From the NCBI RefSeq assembly GCF_003148495.1, contig NZ_QGGH01000006.1, positions 1 to 64,000 of the forward strand: 64,000 nucleotides of DNA, in the 5' to 3' direction. This document shows, one piece after another, positions 58,125 through 64,000 of the stretch. The position numbers were made by a program, and so were the translations under genes. Position 1 is the stretch's first letter; each line of letters begins with the position of its first letter. A model generated the notes under the pieces. It was not told the DNA's origin. It did no database searches and saw nothing but the letters and a program-made list of their open reading frames with translations. Source of the DNA: Mesorhizobium loti (GTDB taxonomy: Bacteria > Pseudomonadota > Alphaproteobacteria > Rhizobiales > Rhizobiaceae).

Positions 58125-59091
58125 GTCAGTCCTGATCGCTTTCCTGTCATTGGCCGTCGAATTCGCCCTCGGTTACCCCGACTGGCTGTTTCGCGCCATC
58201 GGCCATCCGGTGACGTGGTTCGGCAGGCTGATATCCTTTCTCGACCGCAGGCTCAACCACGCCACTGATCCCGACGCGCTGCGTCGCAAGCGTGGTGTCC
58301 AGGCGCTGCTGGTCATCGTGCTGGTGCCGGCGGTGATCGGCCTCGGCGTGCAGATTCTGTTTTGGTTCGTTCCCATGGGCCTGATCATTACGGCCCTCCT
58401 GGCAACGTCGCTTCTGTCGCAGAAGAGCCTTTATGAGCATGTCGAGGCGGTAGCCGACGCGCTCGACACCGGCGGCTTGGCTTTGGGCCGCGTGGCCGTC
58501 TCGCGAATCGTCGGCCGCGATCCCGAAACACTGGACAGGGCCGGTGTCTGCCGCGCGGCGATCGAGAGCCTGGCCGAGAATTTTTCCGACGGCATCGTTG
58601 CCCCCGCCTTCTGGACCGGCGTCGGCGGCCTGGGCGGCGGCGCTGCCTACAAGGCCGCCAACACCGCCGATTCGATGATCGGCCACCGCACCCCGCGCCA
58701 CGAGGCCTTCGGCTGGGCGGCGGCGCGCTTCGACGATTGGATCAACCTGCCGGCGTCGCGGGTGACGGCGCTGCTGATCGTGCTGGCGGCTTTCCTGGTC
58801 AGGGGCGCCGATCCGCGCAATGCCTGGCATGCGGTGTGGCGCGACGCGAAAAAACACCGCTCGCCCAATGCCGGCTGGCCCGAAGCGGCGATGGCCGGTG
58901 CGCTCGGCCTGGCGCTCGCCGGGCCGCGCTTCTATGGCGGCGTCCTGGTCGACGACGTCTTCATGGGCGAAGGCGGCCGGCGCGAAGCCGACAGCACCGA
59001 CATCAGGCAGGCGCTGAAACTCTATCGCGTCGCCGACTATCTGCTGATCGCGTTGTTTGGGCTGGTCGCGGTTATTTTCATGGTGGCCTGA
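58123..59091 (+). CDS. cobD: Adenosylcobinamide-phosphate synthase (CbiB type)
   Basis: A 322-residue integral membrane protein with about five helices. ALGYPDWLFRAIGHPVTWFGR (family start), ESLAENFSDGIVAPAFWTGVGGLGG, ADSMIGHRTPRHEAFGWAAARFDDW and DARKHRSPNAGWPEAAMAGALGL-like segments are all diagnostic of CbiB/CobD, which attaches aminopropanol phosphate to adenosylcobyric acid. ATG 58123 overlaps the cobC start; a reading from 58015 lies over cobC. It is convergent with cobO (34 nt). Confidence 0.92.
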   Translation: MSVLIAFLSLAVEFALGYPDWLFRAIGHPVTWFGRLISFLDRRLNHATDPDALRRKRGVQALLVIVLVPAVIGLGVQILFWFVPMGLIITALLATSLLSQKSLYEHVEAVADALDTGGLALGRVAVSRIVGRDPETLDRAGVCRAAIESLAENFSDGIVAPAFWTGVGGLGGGAAYKAANTADSMIGHRTPRHEAFGWAAARFDDWINLPASRVTALLIVLAAFLVRGADPRNAWHAVWRDAKKHRSPNAGWPEAAMAGALGLALAGPRFYGGVLVDDVFMGEGGRREADSTDIRQALKLYRVADYLLIALFGLVAVIFMVA

Positions 59092-59125
59092 TCTCACCCT
59101 CCCTTTTTGTGGGGGGTAAAAGCTC

Positions 59126-59740
59126 TTAGAACTCGATACCTTGCTGGGCCTTCACGCCTGCGGAAAAATGGTGCTTGGTCACGCCCATTTCGGTGACGAG
59201 GTCGGCGGCCTCGACCAGCGCCGGCTTGGCGTTGCGGCCGGTGACGACCACGTGCAGGCCCTCGCGCCGCGCTTTCAGCGCTGCAACCACCTTGTCGAGA
59301 TCGAGATAGTCGTAGCGCAGCGCAATGTTGAGTTCATCGAGCACCAGAAGGCTGATCGACGGATCGGCCATCAGCTCAAGCACCTTGGCCCACGCGGCTT
59401 CGGCCGCGGCGATGTCGCGCTTCAGATCCTGCGTTTCCCAGGTGAACCCCTCGCCCATCGCGTGCCAGACGACGCGATCGCCGAAGGCGGCGAAGGCGTC
59501 TTTCTCGCCGGTATGCCATTTGCCCTTGATGAACTGGACGACGCCGACGCGCTTGCCGTAGCCGAGCATCCGCAGCGCGAGACCGAAGGCGGCTGTCGTC
59601 TTGCCTTTGCCCGGGCCGGTGTTGACGATGAGCAATCCCTTCTCGACCGTCTTGCTCGCCACTTCGGCATCCTGCACCGCCTTGCGCTTGGCCATCTTGG
59701 CGCGGTGGCGTTCTTCGTCCTTATCGTCGATGTCGGTCAT
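59126..59740 (-). CDS. cobO: Cob(I)yrinic acid a,c-diamide adenosyltransferase
   Basis: A 204-residue CobO/BtuR/CobA-type enzyme. The nucleotide loop GPGKGKTTAAFG (residues 42-53), RVGVVQFIKGKWHTGEKDAF and LLVLDELNIALRYDYLD are signature segments. It transfers the adenosyl group of ATP to cobalt in the cobyrinate stage of the aerobic pathway. It follows cobU by 1 nt and ends the riboswitch-led operon cbtB-cbtA-cobU-cobO. Confidence 0.94.
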   Translation of the reverse strand: MTDIDDKDEERHRAKMAKRKAVQDAEVASKTVEKGLLIVNTGPGKGKTTAAFGLALRMLGYGKRVGVVQFIKGKWHTGEKDAFAAFGDRVVWHAMGEGFTWETQDLKRDIAAAEAAWAKVLELMADPSISLLVLDELNIALRYDYLDLDKVVAALKARREGLHVVVTGRNAKPALVEAADLVTEMGVTKHHFSAGVKAQQGIEF

Positions 59741-59741
59741 A

Positions 59742-60257
59742 TCATTTCACCTTGAGCGGCAGCCCCGCCACCATCAGCAGCACCGTATCGGCGACAGCAG
59801 CGACCTGCTGGTTGAGCCGTCCGGCGGCGTCGCGGAAACGGCGTGCCAGTGCATTATCCGGCACGATACCCTGGCCGACTTCATTGGACACCACGAACCA
59901 CGACCCGCGCGGCCGCGACAGCACATCCGCCAGCCGACGGCATTCAAGCTCGATATCGTGATCGGCCAGCATATGATTGGTCAGCCACAGCGTCAGGCAG
60001 TCGACAAGCACAGGCTGGTTGTCAGGCAAGGCCCCGAGCGCGCCGGCGAGATCGAGCGGTGCGTCGATGGTCGTCCAGCCTTCGTCGCGCCGCGACCGGT
60101 GCAACGCGATGCGCTCATGCATCTCGTCGTCATAGGCTTGCGCCGTGGCGATATAGGTCCATGGCGGCAGCAAACCCGTCGCCAAGGTCTCGGCGTGCGC
60201 GCTCTTGCCGGAGCGCGCACCGCCGATGAGGAAGGTCAGGGCCTTGCTGTCAGGCAA
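59742..60257 (-). CDS. cobU: Adenosylcobinamide kinase/adenosylcobinamide-phosphate guanylyltransferase
   Basis: A 171-residue CobU/CobP enzyme. The P-loop GGARSGKS covers residues 12-19, and IATAQAYDDEMHERIALHRSR and VDCLTLWLTNHML are the guanylylation-site segments, including the nucleotide-accepting His. It phosphorylates adenosylcobinamide and then activates it with GMP for nucleotide loop assembly. The apparent start is TTG 60257, overlapping the cbtA stop by 8 nt. In Rhizobiales the name cobP is often used for this gene. Confidence 0.92.
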   Translation of the reverse strand: MPDSKALTFLIGGARSGKSAHAETLATGLLPPWTYIATAQAYDDEMHERIALHRSRRDEGWTTIDAPLDLAGALGALPDNQPVLVDCLTLWLTNHMLADHDIELECRRLADVLSRPRGSWFVVSNEVGQGIVPDNALARRFRDAAGRLNQQVAAVADTVLLMVAGLPLKVK

Positions 60258-61065
60258 AGCTGTCGCGCAGGCTGGTCGCCGTGCCGGTGAAGCGGCCGCG
60301 CACCACGCCGACGACCGCGCCGAGCATCAGCCAGAACACCAGATTGGTCACCGTCACCGCCACCACGAACTGGTGATGCAAGCCTTCCGGAATCGCCGTC
60401 TCGTAGCTGCCGGGCTGCGGCGCGCCGACAATATGCGGCGCGACGATCAAGGCCACGGCAAGGATCGCCAGCGGCAGCGACTTGCGGAAGGCGATCAGGC
60501 CGAGCCCGGCCGCGGTCGCCGCCACCGTAGCCCACCACCAGATCTGGCGCTGGGTGAGGTCGGCAGCCGGCATGGCCGGCAGTTCCGGCGGCAGGCCGAG
60601 GCCAGGCGCCAGCGTAAACACGGCAAAGCCGGCCAGGCCCCAGAACACGCCCTGGCGCCAATTGCCGATGCCGCCGGCGAATTCCGAAACCGCGACCAGG
60701 ATCAAGGCGAAGCCGATGCCGGTGACGATATTGGCAAGCACGCTGAAGGCAAAACGCTCGAAACCGTCTGCCGGCGCCCAGCCTTCGTATTCCGCCGGAG
60801 CCGCCGCTTCCGCCGGTGCCGGCGTGGCAGCGCTCATGGAGTTTGTTGCCGGCGCGGCCGAGTTCATCGCGTTGCCGCTGGCGGCATCGGCAGGTGCCGC
60901 TGGCGCGGCGGCATGGTCATGGCTGCGGCCGCCGCCGGCCTGTTCGTAGACTTCCGCCTTCAGGATCAGCGGCACGGTGGCATAGGCCTGCATGCAGGCG
61001 AGAACGACGCCGGCCACGAGCCCTGCGATCGCCGCGATGAACACGACGTTGCGAAACAGGTTCAT
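60250..61065 (-). CDS. cbtA: CbtA-family cobalt transporter subunit
   Basis: A 271-residue membrane protein with about six helices. The first helix (RNVVFIAAIAGLVAGVVLA) and MQAYATVPLILKAEVYE are typical of CbtA. Between helix 1 and 2 there is an extended Ala/Pro-rich stretch of about 55 residues beginning GGGRSHDHAAA, richer and longer than the usual His-containing loop. CbtA and CbtB are predicted to import cobalt, normally under cobalamin riboswitch control, as here. It follows cbtB by 15 nt. Confidence 0.9.
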   Translation of the reverse strand: MNLFRNVVFIAAIAGLVAGVVLACMQAYATVPLILKAEVYEQAGGGRSHDHAAAPAAPADAASGNAMNSAAPATNSMSAATPAPAEAAAPAEYEGWAPADGFERFAFSVLANIVTGIGFALILVAVSEFAGGIGNWRQGVFWGLAGFAVFTLAPGLGLPPELPAMPAADLTQRQIWWWATVAATAAGLGLIAFRKSLPLAILAVALIVAPHIVGAPQPGSYETAIPEGLHHQFVVAVTVTNLVFWLMLGAVVGVVRGRFTGTATSLRDSFA

Positions 61066-61080
61066 GATGTCAGATCCTCG

Positions 61081-61260
61081 TCAGTGGCAGGGAAACGCCA
61101 TCGAATGGCGATAGTCGTGAGCCGCATTGTGGACCGCATCGATATGCGAGAAGCCGACAAAGCCCATCACGAAAATGCCGAGAAACGCAGCAAGAGCGAG
61201 CTGCATGAAGCGCGACTGCGAGGAGACGGAGGCGCCGAGGGAGACGGAAGCGGTAGTCAT
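61081..61260 (-). CDS. cbtB: CbtB-family cobalt transporter subunit
   Basis: A 59-residue protein: a hydrophilic Ser-rich head (MTTASVSLGASVSSQ), one transmembrane helix (LALAAFLGIFVMGFVGFSHI) and a histidine-rich tail (HIDAVHNAAHDYRHSMAFPCH). Six histidines and a Cys in the tail match the predicted metal-binding site of CbtB. It is the first gene after the cobalamin riboswitch, with AAAGGAC before the ATG, and is read with cbtA 15 nt later. Confidence is high from the tail pattern and the context. Confidence 0.92.
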   Translation of the reverse strand: MTTASVSLGASVSSQSRFMQLALAAFLGIFVMGFVGFSHIDAVHNAAHDYRHSMAFPCH

Positions 61261-61308
61261 ATCTTGTCCTTTCGCCCTCCACCCGAGGGCATCGAAGTCA
61301 GTTTCCTG

Positions 61309-61480
61309 TCGCCGGCAGGTCTCCTGGCTCGCGGATCAGCGCCCTTCCCCACCTTCCCGAAGAAAAAATCTTCAGTGGCATATGGAGAGGACTACCGCAC
61401 ACAGTTGCGGGGGCAGCCACGGCATTGGGCGAAACTCGCCCGCACCGCATTCCCTCTTGGCTCCAAAATGGAACCGACGA
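61309..61480 (-). ncRNA. Cobalamin (AdoCbl) riboswitch controlling cbtB-cbtA-cobU-cobO
   Basis: On the minus strand the conserved boxes follow in order: GGGAATGCGG (61454-61445), CCCGCAACTGT (61411-61401), GCCACTG (61379-61373), GGGAAGG (61358-61352 or 61349-61343) and the B12 box AGCCAGGAGACCTGCC (61329-61314). Downstream, GCCCTC / GAGGGC (61290-61285 and 61279-61274) forms a hairpin next to the cbtB ribosome site, suggesting translational shut-off when adenosylcobalamin is bound. The rest of the 61261-61632 gap holds the promoter of this transcript and the leader of the Rieske gene. Confidence 0.95.
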
Positions 61481-61632
61481 CATTGGTGACTATAGGCAGA
61501 ATCCTCGCCCCCGGCAAACCAAATTCCGCCGGCAACCATCGCGAATGCGTCGTACCAGCCGAGAGCTGCCGGTGCCGCAATTGACAATTTTCCTGGCCGG
61601 GTGTCGGCTGGCATCTCTAGAGGAAGCCAGCC

Positions 61633-62808
61633 ATGCAGCCCATTGCCAGCGAGCGCGATCCCTACAATGGCCTGACCCGGGCCGAACCGACGCTGCCGTC
61701 ATCAGCCTATTGGGATGCAGGCAGCTATCAAAAAGATCTCGACGCCATCTGGTATCGAAGCTGGCTGCTCGTCTGCCGCGAGGCCGACCTTGCGCAACCA
61801 CTGGCTTTCCGCAGATTCCGCATCGGCACGCAGGACATCGTCGTGTTGCGGGACGAGACCGGCGAGCTGCGCGCCTTTCACAACACCTGCCGCCATCGCG
61901 GCTCGCAGCTTTGCCAGGAAAGCGAGGGCCAGCTGAAGGCGCGACTGATCACCTGCCCCTACCACGCCTGGTCCTATTCCCTGCGTGGCGACCTCGTGCG
62001 CGTGCCGTCGAAATCGCTGCCGGAAGGCTTCGACAAGGCCGACTACCCGCTTTATCGGGTCGCACTCTCGGTGTGGCGCGGCTTCGTTTTCGTCAACCTG
62101 CAGGAGGACGCCGCCGGCTCAGCGCAGGCATTCTTCGATCCGGCCTCCGGCGATCTCTGCAATTGGCCACTGGAGACGCTGGTGAGCGGCCACGTGCTGC
62201 GCAAGGTGATGAACTGCAACTGGAAGATTTTTTGGGAAAACTTCAACGAGTGCCTGCATTGCCCGGGCGTCCACAAGGACCTGTCGCGGCTGGTGCCGAT
62301 CTATGGGCGTGGCCTGATGGGCCGGCACGACGATCCCGAATGGGCTCGCCACGCCGACAATGATGCACCGGAATTTTCCGGCGGACTGCGTGCAGGAGCC
62401 GAAACATGGTCGCGCGACGGCCAGGCGCATGGGCCGGTCTTCTCGAGCCTGACACCAGCGGAGCGCGCCGCCGGCCAGACCTATGCCACCTGCCTGCCGT
62501 CGATGTTCATCGTCGGCCATGTCGATTATGTCAGAACCGTCCGGCTTGTGCCGCTCGGCCCCGAGCAGACCGAGCTTGTCGCGGAATGGCTGTTTTCGCC
62601 CGAAGCGCTCGCCACGACCGACATCGACAACATCGTCGCCTTCGGCACGCAGGTGCTGGAGGAGGATGCGACGATCTGCGAGGTCAACCAGAGAGGCCTG
62701 CGCTCGCTGCGCCACCAAGCCGGCGTGCTGATGCCCGAGGAATACGACCTGCACCGTTTCCACAACTGGGTGCGCGAGCGGCATGCGGCACGCGAGGCAA
62801 GTGCCTAG
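61633..62808 (+). CDS. Rieske non-heme iron oxygenase, quaternary-amine type (GbcA/CntA-like)
   Basis: A 391-residue oxygenase alpha subunit. The Rieske cluster is held by Cys86, His88, Cys108 and His111 (TCRHRGSQLC and CPYHAW). The catalytic iron site follows as WENFNECLHCPGVH with His206 and His211; the bridging acid is Glu203, not the usual Asp, a feature I recall from carnitine monooxygenase CntA and betaine/stachydrine oxygenases. That suggests demethylation or cleavage of a quaternary amine rather than an arene. No reductase gene is adjacent, so electrons must come from elsewhere. AGGAAG precedes the ATG. It lies next to the B12 operon and an MFS gene. Confidence 0.85.
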   Translation: MQPIASERDPYNGLTRAEPTLPSSAYWDAGSYQKDLDAIWYRSWLLVCREADLAQPLAFRRFRIGTQDIVVLRDETGELRAFHNTCRHRGSQLCQESEGQLKARLITCPYHAWSYSLRGDLVRVPSKSLPEGFDKADYPLYRVALSVWRGFVFVNLQEDAAGSAQAFFDPASGDLCNWPLETLVSGHVLRKVMNCNWKIFWENFNECLHCPGVHKDLSRLVPIYGRGLMGRHDDPEWARHADNDAPEFSGGLRAGAETWSRDGQAHGPVFSSLTPAERAAGQTYATCLPSMFIVGHVDYVRTVRLVPLGPEQTELVAEWLFSPEALATTDIDNIVAFGTQVLEEDATICEVNQRGLRSLRHQAGVLMPEEYDLHRFHNWVRERHAAREASA

Positions 62809-62815
62809 CCGGCGA

Positions 62816-64000
62816 CTAAAGCGATTTCGGCAGATAGCGCCACGTCACAAAGCCGCAAACCGCCGCCAGCAGGCCGAGCGTGACGAACACCGAGCCCAGG
62901 CCGAAGAAGGCCAGCACCACGGAATAGACCAGCGGCGGCGTCAGCTCGGAAAAGTCGAGATAAGTGCGATAGACCGCCGCCATCTGCGATCTTTCATAGG
63001 AGCGCACCGAGCGCATGAAGGCAGTCGAGCCGAGGGCGTCGAGCGCGATGGTGAAGAAGGCACCGCAGAGCAGGAAGGCGCCGGTGAGCAGCGGCGCGGT
63101 TTCGCCGACGAAGCCCGCTGCCAGCAGCGTGGCAGACATGGCGAAATAAGCAAATGTCATGGTCCTGCGGCCGCCAAAGCGCTTTCCCGCCTTGCCCCAG
63201 AAGATGGCCATGAACAAAAGCGCGTTGCCGGCCGAAACCAGCAGGCCGCCGGCCAGCTTGCCCTCGCCGGTGATCACCATGAACAGCGGCCCATAGACGA
63301 AGAACGTCGTCCAGAAACAGGAGCGGCCGAAAGCGATCAGCCACGCCAGCCGCAGCCTGGGCTGGGCGATGAAGCGGCCGATATTGGCGAGCGGATTGGC
63401 CGGTCGCGTCTTGCCCGGGCGGATCGACGGGTTGTCGCCGAGCCTATAGGTCCAGAACAGCGCCAGCAACGCCATCGCGAACACCGCGACCGCACCATGC
63501 GCGGCATAGATACCGAAGCGCGTGTAGAGGAAGATGCCGAGCGTCGGCCCGCCGGTCCAGGCCAACATCGACCATGCCATGCGCAGCGATTCGGCCTGCA
63601 TGAAGTCGGTCTTGCGGATGTGGTCCATGATGTAGAGGTTGAGCGTGATCGATAGCGCGCTGGCGCCCATCACGCGGCACAGCATGCCGGCCAGTTGCCC
63701 GGCAAGCGTGTCGGTGACAAAGAACAGCGAACCGATGGCGAGCAGGCAGGCGCCGGCCGTGTAGACCCAGCGGCGGGCAAAGCGGCGGATCAGCATCGGC
63801 ATGAACAGCGTCACCGACAGGCCGAGCATCGCTACCACTGTGTAGAGGATCGAGACGATCTGCTCGTTGTGCAGGATCTCATAGGCCTGGATCGGGATGA
63901 CGCTCGACACGGTGGCGCGAGCAAAGGATTCGACCGCGTAGAGCGAGGCGAAGGTGCGCGCGTCCGCGGCCTTGAGGGCCGGTAGCCAGATCGGATGGCG
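62816..64000 (-). CDS. MFS transporter, 5' end beyond the window
   Basis: An MFS permease read from the right edge: 394 codons are in the window. The frame is open to base 64000 and the segment LKAADARTFASLYAVESFARATVSS before the first hydrophobic helix belongs to the protein, so the GTG at 63910 is not the true start. About eleven hydrophobic helices are seen; PMLIRRFARRWVYTAGACL is the loop 2-3 motif A. Substrate unknown; by position it might serve the Rieske enzyme's substrate, which is convergent with a 7-nt gap. Confidence 0.82.
   Translation of the reverse strand, partial: RHPIWLPALKAADARTFASLYAVESFARATVSSVIPIQAYEILHNEQIVSILYTVVAMLGLSVTLFMPMLIRRFARRWVYTAGACLLAIGSLFFVTDTLAGQLAGMLCRVMGASALSITLNLYIMDHIRKTDFMQAESLRMAWSMLAWTGGPTLGIFLYTRFGIYAAHGAVAVFAMALLALFWTYRLGDNPSIRPGKTRPANPLANIGRFIAQPRLRLAWLIAFGRSCFWTTFFVYGPLFMVITGEGKLAGGLLVSAGNALLFMAIFWGKAGKRFGGRRTMTFAYFAMSATLLAAGFVGETAPLLTGAFLLCGAFFTIALDALGSTAFMRSVRSYERSQMAAVYRTYLDFSELTPPLVYSVVLAFFGLGSVFVTLGLLAAVCGFVTWRYLPKSL

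Noticed and set aside
63908..63910. GTG as the start of the right-edge MFS gene
   Set aside because: The same frame stays open for 30 codons to the window edge with plausible N-terminal MFS sequence, so the gene is simply cut by the window.

Overview
The window is high-GC DNA read almost entirely from tightly packed genes. Gene content, the naming logic of the cobalamin genes and three families of intergenic palindromes familiar from rhizobial genomes point to an alphaproteobacterium of the Rhizobiales, most like Mesorhizobium (inference from recall; no search was run). I see no rRNA, tRNA, CRISPR array, insertion sequence or phage gene.

Layout. (1) 1-8936: a corrinoid-dependent methyl-transfer module. 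It holds the tail of a corrinoid protein, a DUF1638 protein, a 'virulence factor' family protein, a MetV-like Fe-S protein, a MetF-like reductase, a methyl-THF:corrinoid methyltransferase and an ASKHA ferredoxin protein that should reactivate the corrinoid, with a few unrelated genes in between. (2) 8973-18920: accessory genes: acyltransferase, two DUF1127-like small proteins with a LysR regulator, an esterase, a GlxA/AraC regulator resembling betaine-responsive GbdR, an ABC importer, a crystallin-fold protein and a VWA protein. (3) 19013-21574: the first of three large FAD-GcvT dehydrogenases. (4) 21730-29625: a seven-gene collinear set with a HAD-UbiA fusion, a DprE1-like oxidase, a small flippase-like protein, an epimerase, an aminotransferase, a multi-pass membrane protein and an FkbM methyltransferase. 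It looks like a polyprenyl-phosphate-sugar pathway. (5) 30274-41344: a mechanosensitive channel, the soxBDAG sarcosine oxidase genes, a transporter, a nitroreductase and a divergent XRE-cupin regulator.

(6) 41365-48356: a four-gene unit with ATGA or 8-nt overlaps: FAD-GcvT dehydrogenase, homocysteine S-methyltransferase, aminotransferase, FAD-GcvT dehydrogenase. (7) 48505-55061: a seven-gene operon with an NMT1/THI5-type importer, a cytosine-deaminase-like amidohydrolase, an FAD oxidase and two flavodoxin-fold reductases, divergent from a RidA and a creatininase-fold gene. (8) 56569-61480: cobalamin genes cobC, cobD, cobO, cobU, cbtA and cbtB, with a clear cobalamin riboswitch before cbtB. 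(9) 61633-64000: a Rieske oxygenase of the quaternary-amine type and an MFS gene that runs off the right edge.

The common thread is one-carbon metabolism of N-methylated compounds. Methyl groups can leave quaternary amines through the corrinoid route or by a Rieske oxygenase, dimethylglycine and sarcosine can be oxidised by the GcvT-type and Sox enzymes onto folate, and B12 synthesis and cobalt uptake supply the cofactor. A perfect palindrome before the methyltransferase gene and shared TGTCGCAAA motifs before the GlxA regulator and a GcvT gene suggest how parts of this may be controlled.
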